Source of the DNA: Cryobacterium sp. PAMC25264
GTDB lineage: Bacteria; Actinomycetota; Actinomycetes; Actinomycetales; Microbacteriaceae
Direction of reading: 5' to 3'
Length of the DNA stretch: 64,000 nucleotides
Assembly (NCBI RefSeq): GCF_019443325.1
Contig: NZ_CP080383.1
Span: 3,782,001-3,846,000, forward strand
Shown here: positions 1 through 7,821 of the stretch, one piece after another
Position numbering within the stretch: the first letter of the stretch is position 1
How the letters are laid out: every line of letters starts with the position of its first letter
The notes under the pieces: model-generated
Databases searched by the model: none
Told to the model about the DNA's origin: nothing
Seen by the model: the letters and a program-made list of their open reading frames with translations, nothing else
Position numbers and translations under genes: made by a program

Positions 1-161
1 ACGGTCACCTCGTCCACACGAACGCCCCGGGTGCCCTCGTACGCCAGCAGCGTCATCAGTTCTTCCACCAGCGCGCGGAACATCGGCGACGAGGTGCTCT
101 GGTCACGCAACACCGTGAGCTTGTGGGTGATGAGCGGATGGTCGGCTACGTGGACTCGCAT
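1..161 (-). CDS. upp: Uracil phosphoribosyltransferase, N-terminal part (runs off the window edge)
   Basis: The reverse strand from an ATG at 161 encodes a start [20 protein letters not shown] followed by an [18 protein letters not shown] stretch. This is the typical opening of bacterial uracil phosphoribosyltransferase, the pyrimidine salvage enzyme that makes UMP from uracil and PRPP in the cytosol. Only about 53 residues are inside the window; the PRPP-binding loop and uracil site lie outside it. It is divergent from tadA, with about 60 bp between the two starts. The identification rests on the conserved N-terminus only. Confidence 0.9.
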   Translation of the reverse strand, partial: MRVHVADHPLITHKLTVLRDQSTSSPMFRALVEELMTLLAYEGTRGVRVDEVT

Positions 162-223
162 AGGCTCAATCTACTAGTTCACGCGGGTCCGCGGCTCTAG
201 TCGGGCGCCGGGGAAGAGGTGAT

Positions 224-733
224 GTGGTGCGGCACAGCGACGAACATGAAGCGTGGATGCGCCTGGCCCTCGACGAGGCACAGGGCGCCCTGGCCGGCGG
301 CGACGTTCCGGTCGGCGCGGTGGTGCTGGATCCGGCCGGCCGGGTGATCGGCCGCGGGCGCAACGAGCGAGAGCTGCACCAGGATCCCACCCTGCACGCC
401 GAGGTGGTGGCCATCCGTGAGGCGGCAGCTGCGCTGGGGGACTGGCACCTCACCGACTGCACCCTGGTGGTGACCCTGGAGCCCTGTGTGATGTGCGCGG
501 GCGCGATCGTGGCGGCCCGGGTGGCCCGGGTGGTTTTCGGCGCGTGGGACGAGAAGGCCGGCGCCGCCGGATCGCTCTACGACGTGCTGCGCGACCGCCG
601 GCTCAACCACCGGGTCGAGGTCGTGTCCGGGGTGGCGGACGCCGAGTGCTCTCGGGTGCTCAGAGAGTTCTTCGAGGATCCGCTGCGCCGCCCGGCTGCG
701 CCCCGCCCGGCAACGCCGCCAGCCACTCACTGA
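224..733 (+). CDS. tadA: tRNA-specific adenosine deaminase TadA
   Basis: The 169-residue product carries the zinc-dependent deaminase signature: HAE at residues 58-60 (zinc ligand His and proton-shuttle Glu) and PCVMC at 87-91 (two zinc Cys). The flanking GRGRNERE and GAWDEKAGAAGSLYD stretches are typical of TadA. The family converts A34 to inosine in tRNA-Arg(ACG). The start is GTG at 224, with another GTG at 227; an AGAGG at 215-219 favours one of these over the ATG at 257. The proline/alanine-rich tail is encoded by the last 74 bp, which overlap the 3' end of the convergent amidotransferase gene. Confidence 0.95.
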   Translation: MVRHSDEHEAWMRLALDEAQGALAGGDVPVGAVVLDPAGRVIGRGRNERELHQDPTLHAEVVAIREAAAALGDWHLTDCTLVVTLEPCVMCAGAIVAARVARVVFGAWDEKAGAAGSLYDVLRDRRLNHRVEVVSGVADAECSRVLREFFEDPLRRPAAPRPATPPATH

Positions 734-1409
734 ACAGGGCCCGGGAGGCCGCCTGCATCGCGTCGGAGTATTCGGCGCGGTCCCGCCGCAGGGCGTCGGG
801 GTCCAGCCCCTCCGCGTCGAGCTCCGCGGTGGAGGAGGCCAGCCAGGTCTCGTGCATCTCGGCGGTCAGCTCGGGGTGGAACTGCACAGCCAGCGCCCAG
901 CCCTCGATGGCGAAGGCCTCGTTGCCGTACGCATCCGACCCGGCCAGCCGGGTGACACCCGGGGGCAGGTCGAAGGTGTCGCTGTGCCACTGCATCACCG
1001 GGATACCGCTGACATGCCGTAGGGGCGAGTCGAGCCCGGCCTCGGTGGGCTGCACCAGGCGGAAGCCGATCTCGTTGCTCGGACCCCGGTAGACGGGCGA
1101 GCCGAGGGCGTTGGCCATCAGCTGGGCACCCAGGCACACGCCGAAGACCGGGCGCCGGGCGGCCAGCCGGTCGGCGATGAGGCCCACTTCGTCGGCCAGC
1201 ACCGGGAACTGCTCGGTCTGGTACGCGCCCATCTCACCACCGAGCACCACGAGCAGGTCTGCCTCGGCCGGGTCGATCTGCCGCACGCCGTCGGTGAGGG
1301 TGTCGACGTAACGCACGGTGTAGCCGTGCTCGATCAGCACCGGCTCCAGGTTGCCTAGGTGGATGTCGTCGGCGTGCCGCAGGACCAGGGCGACGGGGCC
1401 CGCGCTCAT
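660..1409 (-). CDS. Class I glutamine amidotransferase (GMP synthase-like)
   Basis: The 249-residue protein has the class I glutaminase triad: nucleophilic Cys92 in GVCLGAQ and the His178/Glu180 pair in QFHPE, after an oxyanion-type LGGEMGAY segment. Stand-alone proteins of this type are usually annotated as GMP synthase-like or glutamine amidotransferase; the acceptor substrate is unknown. Its ATG overlaps the stop of the upstream CDF transporter gene by 4 bp, so the two are translationally coupled. Its 3' end overlaps tadA by 74 bp in convergent orientation. Confidence 0.88.
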   Translation of the reverse strand: MSAGPVALVLRHADDIHLGNLEPVLIEHGYTVRYVDTLTDGVRQIDPAEADLLVVLGGEMGAYQTEQFPVLADEVGLIADRLAARRPVFGVCLGAQLMANALGSPVYRGPSNEIGFRLVQPTEAGLDSPLRHVSGIPVMQWHSDTFDLPPGVTRLAGSDAYGNEAFAIEGWALAVQFHPELTAEMHETWLASSTAELDAEGLDPDALRRDRAEYSDAMQAASRALFSEWLAALPGGAQPGGAADPRRTL

Positions 1410-2368
1410 TCGCGGCCCTTGATGAAGATCGCGTCGGTGGGTGGGTTGACCGTGGCCGGGTCGATGTAGAGATCGGGTTCGAGGTAGATGACGCGGGCAC
1501 TGGGCACGGCCTCCCGGATGCGCGCTTCGATGGTGTCGATCCCCGCGGCGACCTCGGAGAACCGTTGCCCGGAATCAAAGGAGAGCTTGGCGGCGACGAG
1601 CAGCTCGTCCGGGCCGAGGTAGAGCGTCTTGAGGTGGATGAGGTTCTTCGTCTCAGGACCGGCCAGGATGGCGGACTTGATGGCGTCGACATCCTTGACA
1701 CTGGCGCCTTCGCCCACCAGCAGGCTCTTGGTCTCGATGCCGAGCACGATGGCGACCAGCACGAGCAGCACACCGATGCCGAGGGTGCCGATGGCGTCCC
1801 AGGTTGCATCACCGGTGATGACGGTGAGGCCCACACCGCCGAGAGCCAGCGTGAGGCCGGTGAGGGCCGCGACGTCTTCGAGCAGCACAACGGGGAGTTC
1901 GGGGGCTTTGGCGTGCCGGATGAACTGCACCCAGCTCTCGTTCTTACGGGTGTGGTTGGACTCCTTCACCGCGGTGCGCAGCGAGAACGACTCCAGGCCG
2001 ATCGCCACGAACAGCACCAGGATCGGCAGCCAGGCATTCTCGAGCTCGTGCGGGTTCTGCAACTTCTCGATGCCCTCGTAGATCGAGAACACGCCGCCGA
2101 CGGAAAACAGAATGATCGACACCACGAAGGCGTAGACGTAGCGTTCGCGGCCATAGCCGAACGGATGCTCGGTGTCGGCCGCCTTCTTCGACTTGCGTCC
2201 GCCGATCAGCAGCAGAATCTGGTTGCCCGAGTCGGCGAGCGAGTGCACACCCTCGGCCAGCATCGAGGACGACCCCGACACGAACCAGGCGATGAACTTG
2301 GTGATCGCGATGCCGAGGTTGGCGAGCAATGCCGCCACAATCGCCTTGTTTCCGCCTGATGCGCTCAT
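1406..2368 (-). CDS. Cation diffusion facilitator family metal transporter
   Basis: A 320-residue polytopic membrane protein with the CDF metal-site signatures: HSLADSGNQ in TM2 (about residues 42-50) and EDVAALTG in TM5 (about 173-180). HPFGYGRERY, the usual CDF loop, lies between them. The C-terminal roughly 90 residues form the cytoplasmic ferredoxin-like domain. The family exports Zn2+, Fe2+, Mn2+ or Co2+ in exchange for protons; the metal cannot be read from sequence here. It is the first gene of a two-gene operon with the glutamine amidotransferase and is divergent from proC (70 bp between starts). Confidence 0.93.
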   Translation of the reverse strand: MSASGGNKAIVAALLANLGIAITKFIAWFVSGSSSMLAEGVHSLADSGNQILLLIGGRKSKKAADTEHPFGYGRERYVYAFVVSIILFSVGGVFSIYEGIEKLQNPHELENAWLPILVLFVAIGLESFSLRTAVKESNHTRKNESWVQFIRHAKAPELPVVLLEDVAALTGLTLALGGVGLTVITGDATWDAIGTLGIGVLLVLVAIVLGIETKSLLVGEGASVKDVDAIKSAILAGPETKNLIHLKTLYLGPDELLVAAKLSFDSGQRFSEVAAGIDTIEARIREAVPSARVIYLEPDLYIDPATVNPPTDAIFIKGRE

Positions 2369-2438
2369 GCGACCAATCCTAGAACTGTCGCCCGACCCCG
2401 AGAGCCGCGGAAACCGTGCCGAAAACTACACTGGGGAG

Positions 2439-3287
2439 ATGACTTCGACCGCACCCGTCACCCTGCCCGCCATCGCCTTCCTGGGCGCCGGATCGATGGC
2501 CAGGGCGGTCCTCGCTGGCCTGCTCAAGCCCACGGTCACGGTGACCGGCGGCATCCGCACCACCAACCGGTCGGCAGCCAAGGCCGCCGAACTGGCCGGC
2601 ACCGCGGGTGTGACGGCGTGGGCCACCGAGACGGAGCCCGACGCCAACCGGCTCGCCGTGGCCGGTGCCGGCATCGTTATCGTGGCGGTCAAGCCCGCCA
2701 TGGTTCCCGACCTGCTCGCGGAGATCGCCGACAGCCTGGAGCCGGGCACCCTTGTCGTGAGCGTCGCGGCCGGCGTAACCATCGCCACCTTCGAGAAGCA
2801 CCTGCCCGCGACCGTGGCCGTGATCCGGTCGATGCCGAATACACCCGCCGTGGTGGGCATGGCCGTCACCGGGCTGAGCGCCGGCACCCGGTCCACGGCC
2901 GAGCAGATGGCGCTGGCGACGGCGTTGTTCGCGACGGTGGGGGAGGTGCTGGTGGTGTCCGAAGACAAGATCGACGCGCTGAGCACCATTTCCGGGTCCG
3001 GTCCGGCATATGTCTTCTATCTCATCGAGCAGCTCACGCTGACGGCCATCGACAAGGGGTTCACCCCGGCCGAAGCGGCCACCATGGTCAACGGCACGTT
3101 CCTCGGCGCGAGCGCGCTGCTGGCCGTGTCCGATCTCACGCCCTCCGAGCTGCGCCGCCAGGTGACCAGCCCTAAGGGCACGACCGAGCGGGCCGTGCAG
3201 CAACTCGAGACCGGGGGCCTCAAGGAGCTGTTCGACCGGGCCACGGATGCTGCGCTCGCGCGGGCCCGGGAGCTCGCCGCGTCCTAG
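2439..3287 (+). CDS. proC: Pyrroline-5-carboxylate reductase
   Basis: A 282-residue protein starting MTSTAPVTLPAIAFLGAGSM, with the Rossmann dinucleotide motif FLGAGSMA at about residues 14-21. The C-terminal P5CR dimerisation domain carries SGSGPAYVFYLIEQL and SPKGTTERAVQQLE. It catalyses the last step of proline synthesis, NAD(P)H-dependent reduction of 1-pyrroline-5-carboxylate. The ATG at 2439 follows a GGGG-rich ribosome site and places the Rossmann motif at the expected distance from the N-terminus; the frame is open further upstream, but that part overlaps the CDF gene. Confidence 0.96.
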   Translation: MTSTAPVTLPAIAFLGAGSMARAVLAGLLKPTVTVTGGIRTTNRSAAKAAELAGTAGVTAWATETEPDANRLAVAGAGIVIVAVKPAMVPDLLAEIADSLEPGTLVVSVAAGVTIATFEKHLPATVAVIRSMPNTPAVVGMAVTGLSAGTRSTAEQMALATALFATVGEVLVVSEDKIDALSTISGSGPAYVFYLIEQLTLTAIDKGFTPAEAATMVNGTFLGASALLAVSDLTPSELRRQVTSPKGTTERAVQQLETGGLKELFDRATDAALARARELAAS

Positions 3288-3301
3288 GCGTCGCCTCGCC
3301 A

Positions 3302-3326
3302 GGTTTCGACAGGCTCAACCAGCGTG
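3302..3326. repeat. GTCGAG-type intergenic repeat, single copy
   Basis: GGTTTCGACAGGCTCAACC is an imperfect palindrome of the same type as those at 7860-7945, 8927-8945, 9172-9213 and 41522-41766. It lies in the short gap between the convergent proC and trkA genes. Confidence 0.7.
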
Positions 3327-3329
3327 TGG

Positions 3330-4001
3330 TTAGGAGCCGAGGGCCGCGAAACGCTCGATGTCGCCCTCGGTGCCGGCGACGATGATGAGGTCGTGATTGG
3401 ACACGACGGTCTCGGCCGTGGCGTAGGTGAACGGGCGCCCGGGGCTCTTCACGCCCACGACGGTGACCTTGTGTTTGGTGCGTACGCCGGACTCGGTGAG
3501 GTTGAGCCCGCGGATCGGCTTGGGCGGGTACATCTTCACGAGCGCGAAGTCGTCATCGAACTCGATGAAGTCCAGCATTCGCCCCGACACCAGGTGAGCG
3601 ACCCGCTCACCGGAGTCGGCCTCGGGATAGATCACATGGTTGGCACCGATGCGTTCGAGGATCTTGCCGTGTGACTGCGAAATCGCCTTGGCCCAGATCT
3701 GCGGGATCTTGAGGTCGACGAGGTTCGCGACGATCAGCACGCTGGCCTCGATCGAGGACCCCACGGCGCACACCGCCACGGAGAAATCCTGGGCGCCGAT
3801 CTGGCGCAGCGCGTCGATGGACTTCGCGTCGGCCTGCACGGCGTGGGTGACACGCTCCGACCACTTCTGCACGAGCGCCTCGCTGTTGTCCACAGCGAGG
3901 ACCTCACGGCCCAAACGGTCGAGCTTGCCGGCCGTCGCGGCACCGAAGCGGCCCAGTCCGATGACGAGCACGGGGGCGTCGTGTTTGATCCGGTCAACCA
4001 A
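3330..4001 (-). CDS. Trk/Ktr potassium uptake regulatory subunit (RCK protein)
   Basis: A 223-residue cytosolic protein with an N-terminal Rossmann RCK_N domain (GLGRFG at residues 15-20, nucleotide binding) and a C-terminal RCK_C domain ending GTEGDIERFAALGS. Proteins of this family (TrkA/KtrA) form the gating ring of K+ channels of the TrkH/KtrB type. The start is TTG at 4001, preceded by GGAAAGG at good spacing; it overlaps the stop of the TrkH-like gene by 8 bp, so the subunits are co-translated. It ends just before a convergent proC. Confidence 0.93.
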   Translation of the reverse strand: MVDRIKHDAPVLVIGLGRFGAATAGKLDRLGREVLAVDNSEALVQKWSERVTHAVQADAKSIDALRQIGAQDFSVAVCAVGSSIEASVLIVANLVDLKIPQIWAKAISQSHGKILERIGANHVIYPEADSGERVAHLVSGRMLDFIEFDDDFALVKMYPPKPIRGLNLTESGVRTKHKVTVVGVKSPGRPFTYATAETVVSNHDLIIVAGTEGDIERFAALGS

Positions 4002-5436
4002 CGATGGGCCTTTCCTCGGGGCGTTTGAACAACTGTCTGCTTTGGCTCGCTGCCAGCGCCGCTGCGAGAGTCACTGTACCAACCCGGCCCATGAACATCG
4101 TGGCGGCCAACACGTAGACCCCTTCCGGCGGCAGTTCGGCCGTCAACCCCGTCGACAGCCCCACGGTCGCAAACGCCGAGATCACATCGAAAAGCACGAC
4201 GTCGAGCGCCTGCTTGGAGATATGCAGGATCAGAATGCTCGATACGGCGACCGTGGTCGCGCCCCACAGCACCACGCTCACGGCCAGGCGCAGGATATCG
4301 CTGGGGATGCGGCGGCCGAAGGCTTCCATCTGCTCCTTGCCCTGCGCCTCGGCGAAGGCGGCCAGGAACAGCACCGCGAGGGTGGTCACCTTGATGCCGC
4401 CGGCGGTGGAGGCCGAGCCGCCGCCGATGAACATGAGCATGTCGCTGAGCAGCATGCTGGAGCCGTGCAGGTCAGCGATGTCTATGGTGGCGAAGCCGCC
4501 CGACCGGGTCATCACCGACATGAAGAGGGACTGGAAGATCGTGTCGCCGGCGTTCAGCGACCCGAAGGTCAGCGGGTTGTCGAATTCCAGAATGATGTAG
4601 AAGATCATGCCGATGACCATCAGCGCCGTCGTGGTCCACAGGGTGAGCTTCACGTGCACCGACCAGCGCCGGGGCGTGCGCCAGTGGCGGGCTAAGGTCA
4701 TCAACACCGGAAAGCCCAGGCTGCCCAGGAACACACCGGTCATCAGGGCGCCGAGGAACCAGTAATCGTTGGCGAACTGGCCGATGCCCTCCGCATTCGG
4801 GCTGAACCCGGTGTTGGTGAAGGCCATTGCGGCGTAGTAGATGCTCTGCCAGAGGGCCTCGCCAGCGGGCACGCCGTCGATGAGCATCCGCGGGAACAGG
4901 AGCAGGGCGACGGCCGCCTCGATGGTCAGGGTGCTGATGGCCACGGTGAGCAGTAGGCTGCCGACCTCACCGAGCCGTACGGCCTGGCCCTCGTTGACCG
5001 GGCCGATGTGGATGCGGGACGGGTTCGAGTCGCTGGCCGCCATGAGCTTGGCGCGCAGGCCGAGTCGGCGGGAGATGACCAGGCCCATCAGGGACGCCAG
5101 GGTCAGCACCCCCATGCCGCCGATATTGACGCCGACGACGACGAGAACGTTGCCGAACGCCGACCAGTGCGTGGCCATGTTCACCGTGCTCAGGCCGGTG
5201 ACGCAAATCACCGACACGGCAGTGAAAACGGCATCGTGCAGTGGGGTTTCCGTATCCCCGGCGGAGGCGATCGGTAAGGAGAACAGCAGGGTGAAGAGCA
5301 GGATCAGTGCGGTGAACACGAACAGCGCGAACCGGGACGGCGACTTGCGCACGATCCCGTCGACAGAATCCCGGATGCGTCCGTACCAGGTGTCGGAATG
5401 GCTGCTGAACCGGGCGTTAGGGGTCTGCGTCTTCAC
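3994..5436 (-). CDS. TrkH/KtrB-family potassium uptake membrane subunit
   Basis: A 480-residue multi-spanning protein with the repeated M1-P-M2 pore architecture of the Trk/Ktr superfamily. Recognisable filter-type regions include VICVTGLSTVN, MAFTNTGFSPN, TRSGGFATID and SAFATVGLSTG, each with the conserved filter glycine. The GGGSASTAGGIKVTT stretch is the characteristic gating loop. It imports K+ under control of the RCK protein encoded downstream. The start is GTG at 5436. A perfect palindrome at 5465-5479 lies 29 bp upstream, between this gene and a divergent ArsR-type regulator. Confidence 0.94.
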   Translation of the reverse strand: MKTQTPNARFSSHSDTWYGRIRDSVDGIVRKSPSRFALFVFTALILLFTLLFSLPIASAGDTETPLHDAVFTAVSVICVTGLSTVNMATHWSAFGNVLVVVGVNIGGMGVLTLASLMGLVISRRLGLRAKLMAASDSNPSRIHIGPVNEGQAVRLGEVGSLLLTVAISTLTIEAAVALLLFPRMLIDGVPAGEALWQSIYYAAMAFTNTGFSPNAEGIGQFANDYWFLGALMTGVFLGSLGFPVLMTLARHWRTPRRWSVHVKLTLWTTTALMVIGMIFYIILEFDNPLTFGSLNAGDTIFQSLFMSVMTRSGGFATIDIADLHGSSMLLSDMLMFIGGGSASTAGGIKVTTLAVLFLAAFAEAQGKEQMEAFGRRIPSDILRLAVSVVLWGATTVAVSSILILHISKQALDVVLFDVISAFATVGLSTGLTAELPPEGVYVLAATMFMGRVGTVTLAAALAASQSRQLFKRPEERPIVG

Positions 5437-5464
5437 TCGAAGCCCCCTGCCTGAATGGTGGTCG

Positions 5465-5479
5465 ATGACAAGTTGTCAT
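5465..5479. promoter_or_regulatory. Perfect palindrome between trkH-like gene and arsR-like gene, candidate operator
   Basis: ATGACAAGTTGTCAT has two 7-bp arms around a single G. It lies 29 bp before the potassium transporter start and 34 bp before the ArsR-type regulator start, the usual place for an operator of a divergently transcribed regulator. That the ArsR-type protein binds it is an inference. Confidence 0.55.
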
Positions 5480-5512
5480 GGTACCCGCACCGGGAATGAC
5501 TAGCCTTGGGGC

Positions 5513-5962
5513 ATGGCAGACATCTTTGGCGTGGTGGCGGACTCGACCCGACGCGATATCTTACGCATTCTCCTCGAGCGCTACAACCAGTCCAGCGCTG
5601 CCCAGGGGGAATTGAGCGTTTCCGACATCGTCAATTCGCTCGGCCTGAGCCAGCCGACGGTCTCCAAGCACCTCAAGGTGCTCCGTGAGGCCGGCCTGGT
5701 CGGCGTGCGCGAAGAGGGGCAGCACCGCTACTACCACCTCGACTACGCGCCGCTCGAGGAGATCGAGGATTGGCTGATCCCGTTCCTCAGCATCGACGTC
5801 GATACCGCCGCCGCCGACGAGACCGAGGTGCTCAAGGACGAGCAGCGTGCCTTTGCCGCCGCCATCGGCAAGGCGTTCGCTGACACGTCCTTCCAGATGT
5901 CGCACGCCGTCAAGGACTCGACGGTGACCAAGAGCGTCAAGAAGTGGCGTAAGAACGACTAG
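5513..5962 (+). CDS. ArsR-type winged-helix transcriptional regulator
   Basis: The 149-residue protein opens MADIFGVVADSTRRDILRIL and contains the winged HTH with recognition segment LGLSQPTVSKHLKVLREAGL (about residues 45-64), followed by wing residues VREEGQHRYYHL. No Cys cluster of the metal-sensing ArsR/SmtB type is present, so a metal-sensor role is not supported. The 50-residue lysine-rich C-terminal extension (ending VKKWRKND) is longer than in minimal ArsR proteins. It is divergent from the potassium transporter and is followed at 64 bp by a small HTH gene and the bS22 gene, an arrangement I recall as common in Actinobacteria. Confidence 0.85.
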   Translation: MADIFGVVADSTRRDILRILLERYNQSSAAQGELSVSDIVNSLGLSQPTVSKHLKVLREAGLVGVREEGQHRYYHLDYAPLEEIEDWLIPFLSIDVDTAAADETEVLKDEQRAFAAAIGKAFADTSFQMSHAVKDSTVTKSVKKWRKND

Positions 5963-6026
5963 CGAGCCCACGGGGTTCGTTCTACAGTGACGACACCAGC
6001 CCCGCCGAGCCTCGAGGGAGCCGCCC

Positions 6027-6260
6027 ATGTCACGCGAGCTTCCCGACCCGCGGTTGGATGACCTGCGCTTCCTCACCGTCGCCGAGGTCGCGGGCGTCAT
6101 GAGGGTCTCCCGGATGACCGTGTACCGCCTGGTGCACGCCGGACAGTTGCCCGCCGTGCGCTTCGGGCGGTCGTTCCGGGTGCCCGAAGCGGCCGTTCTG
6201 AAGGCCATCGAACCCACTCGTGGGGGAAGTGAGTCGGACGGGACTTTCTTTATCCGTTAG
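6027..6260 (+). CDS. Small excisionase/BldC-like helix-turn-helix DNA-binding protein
   Basis: The 77-residue protein has a single MerR-like/excisionase-type HTH: LTVAEVAGVMRVSRMTVYRL, followed by VHAGQLPAVRFGRSFRVPEA, the typical short wing. Proteins of this shape in actinobacteria include BldC, which binds DNA as head-to-tail arrays, and phage Xis-like factors. No phage genes are nearby, so a chromosomal BldC-like role is more likely. The start is ATG at 6027 after GAGGGAG. The gene ends 60 bp before the bS22 gene. Confidence 0.85.
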   Translation: MSRELPDPRLDDLRFLTVAEVAGVMRVSRMTVYRLVHAGQLPAVRFGRSFRVPEAAVLKAIEPTRGGSESDGTFFIR

Positions 6261-6320
6261 AATGGGGTTTTCGTGTCGGTCGCGAATCCCGCGACTAAAC
6301 CAAATCTTTGTGAGGTCCGT

Positions 6321-6419
6321 GTGGGTTCTGTAATCAAGAAGCGACGCAAGCGTATGGCGAAGAAGAAGCACCGCAAGCTGCTTCGTAAGACTCGCCACCA
6401 GCGTCGTAACAAGAAGTAG
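6321..6419 (+). CDS. Small ribosomal subunit protein bS22 (AURKAIP1/COX24-type), 32 residues
   Basis: From a GTG at 6321 the frame encodes MGSVIKKRRKRMAKKK, then HRKLLRKTRHQRRNKK, and stops at TAG 6417-6419. The composition is extremely basic, with no acidic residues. It matches the actinobacterial proteins with an AURKAIP1/COX24 domain that were recognised in mycobacterial ribosome structures as bS22. It is too short for most gene finders. GAGG lies upstream at suitable spacing, and a strong terminator follows 27 bp after the stop, consistent with a highly expressed transcript. Confidence 0.93.
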   Translation: MGSVIKKRRKRMAKKKHRKLLRKTRHQRRNKK

Positions 6420-6445
6420 ACGGTCTCGGCCGTTTTTATGAGCTG

Positions 6446-6475
6446 AGCGCTAGGTCTGTGACCTAGCGCTTTTTG
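6446..6475 (+). terminator. Rho-independent terminator after bS22
   Basis: AGCGCTAGGTC (6446-6456) pairs perfectly with GACCTAGCGCT (6460-6470) across a TGT loop, followed by TTTTG. The right arm also contains the stop codon and last codons of the convergent HAD phosphatase gene. Confidence 0.9.
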
Positions 6476-7182
6476 CTTGCGCCAGCGGCCTTGAGCTGTG
6501 CCACCTTCATGCGCATGACGGGCCACCCGCGGGCGACCGCATAGCGGCGTAGCGTCGCATCCGGGTTGACCGCCACCGGGTTGCCGACGAGCTCGAGTAG
6601 CGGGATGTCGTTGTGCGAGTCGGAGTACGCCCAGCAGTGGGCCAGGTCGATCTCGCGCGCCTGGGCGATCTCGCGTGCCACATCGGCTTTGCGGCTGCCG
6701 TGGCAGATGCCGTCGACGAGTTGTCCCGTGAAGATGCCGTCGACGGTCGCGAGCCGGGTGCCGAGCGCGCCCGTCAGCTCCAGGCGCTCCGCGATCACGT
6801 CGGCGACTTCTTGCGCCGTCGCGGTGACCAGCCACACCTCGCGGCCCGCCGTCAGGTGGGCGCGGGCGACGGCCACGGTCTCCGGCCAGAGCCGCTGGAT
6901 GAGTCGGCTGTCGAAGATCTCCTGACTGAGGGTGACGAGTTCGTCACGGGTTCGCCCGGTCATGATGTCCATCGCACGCAGCCGGAGCCGGGAGATGTTC
7001 ACGCCGTCCTCGCCGACCGCCAGGAAGCGGGTCTGGCTCCAGCCGAACGCGACGACATCGGCCAGCGAGATGAACCGCATCCGCCAGGCGCCCACGCCCA
7101 TGTGATACAGGCTGGCGCCGCGGAGCAGCGTGTTGTCCACGTCGAAGAACGCGATTGCGCGGGGGCCGGATTCTTCGGACAT
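6463..7182 (-). CDS. HAD-superfamily IB phosphatase (phosphoserine phosphatase-like)
   Basis: The 239-residue protein has HAD motif I FFDVDNTLL (nucleophile Asp14 and Asp16), motif II-type VTATAQEVADVIAERL, and motif III/IV around YSDSHNDIPLLELVGNPVAVNPD. These define subfamily IB, related to SerB and lipid/polyol phosphatases. The substrate cannot be assigned; SerB itself is possible but the cap region is short. The last codons and the stop lie inside the terminator stem of the convergent bS22 transcript. It is divergent from the glutaredoxin-like gene (52 bp between starts). Confidence 0.85.
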   Translation of the reverse strand: MSEESGPRAIAFFDVDNTLLRGASLYHMGVGAWRMRFISLADVVAFGWSQTRFLAVGEDGVNISRLRLRAMDIMTGRTRDELVTLSQEIFDSRLIQRLWPETVAVARAHLTAGREVWLVTATAQEVADVIAERLELTGALGTRLATVDGIFTGQLVDGICHGSRKADVAREIAQAREIDLAHCWAYSDSHNDIPLLELVGNPVAVNPDATLRRYAVARGWPVMRMKVAQLKAAGASKKR

Positions 7183-7234
7183 TGCGGTCGAGTCTACCCA
7201 AGGTGCAGTCGCCGCTGCGGCTTAGGCTGGAGCC

Positions 7235-7504
7235 ATGTCCACCGCGCATCTCACCCTGATCGGCAAGCCCGGCTGCCACCTCTGCGACGACGCCCGCGTG
7301 GTGGTGACCACGGTGCTGGCCGAGCTGGAGACCGAGGCAGGCGCGCCCACCGTGCTGCTCGAGGAGAAGTCGATCCTCGACGACGCCGAGTTGCACGACC
7401 GGTTCGTCGAGGATATCCCGGTGCTGCTCATCAACGGCCGGGTGCACAACTACTGGCGCATCGATCCGGTGCGCCTGCACACCGCTCTCCTGGAGGTTCG
7501 ATGA
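7235..7504 (+). CDS. Glutaredoxin-family protein (DUF836/NrdH-like)
   Basis: An 89-residue protein beginning MSTAHLTLIGKPGCHLCDDA, with redox motif CHLC (Cys14, Cys17) after the first beta strand and a cis-Pro-type segment DIPVLLINGRVHNYWRID. This is the compact thioredoxin-fold family often placed next to HAD phosphatases in Actinobacteria. The redox partner is unknown. Its TGA overlaps the ATG of the Dabb gene (ATGA), so the pair is co-translated. Confidence 0.88.
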   Translation: MSTAHLTLIGKPGCHLCDDARVVVTTVLAELETEAGAPTVLLEEKSILDDAELHDRFVEDIPVLLINGRVHNYWRIDPVRLHTALLEVR

Positions 7505-7800
7505 CCATTCTGCATATCGTCTCGTGGCGGCTGGCGGCCACCGACCCCACCGAGAAGGCCGAGCACGCGGCGCAGATGGTGGCCAGGCTCGGTGGTCTCG
7601 TCGGTGTGATCCAGGAGATCCGTTCCCTGCGCATCGGCCCGGATGTGCTGGGTGGCGCCAATTGGGACATCGCCCTCGTGGCGGAGTACGACGATGAGGC
7701 GGCCTTGGGCCGCTACCAGGTGCATCCGGCCCACGTCGAGGCGGGCGCTTACGTGAAATCGGTCACCGCCGAACGGATGGCCGTCGACTTCGTCGTGTAA
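7501..7800 (+). CDS. Dabb-family stress-responsive alpha/beta barrel protein
   Basis: A 99-residue protein with the ferredoxin-like Dabb fold: ILHIVSWRL at the N-terminus (conserved strand with His), IGPDVLGGANWDIALVAEYDD in the middle, and YQVHPAHVEAGAYVKS near the end, where the HP..H pattern is typical. The biochemical role of most bacterial members is unknown. The start at ATG 7501 overlaps the glutaredoxin stop and has GGAGG upstream. The 3' side is followed by GTCGAG repeats. Confidence 0.85.
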   Translation: MTILHIVSWRLAATDPTEKAEHAAQMVARLGGLVGVIQEIRSLRIGPDVLGGANWDIALVAEYDDEAALGRYQVHPAHVEAGAYVKSVTAERMAVDFVV

Positions 7801-7821
7801 AGGCACGGGCGCACCTCGTCG

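Noticed and set aside
6027..6260. Phage excisionase
   Set aside because: The HTH type is shared with BldC-like chromosomal proteins; the neighbours (ArsR-type, bS22) and the lack of phage genes argue against it.
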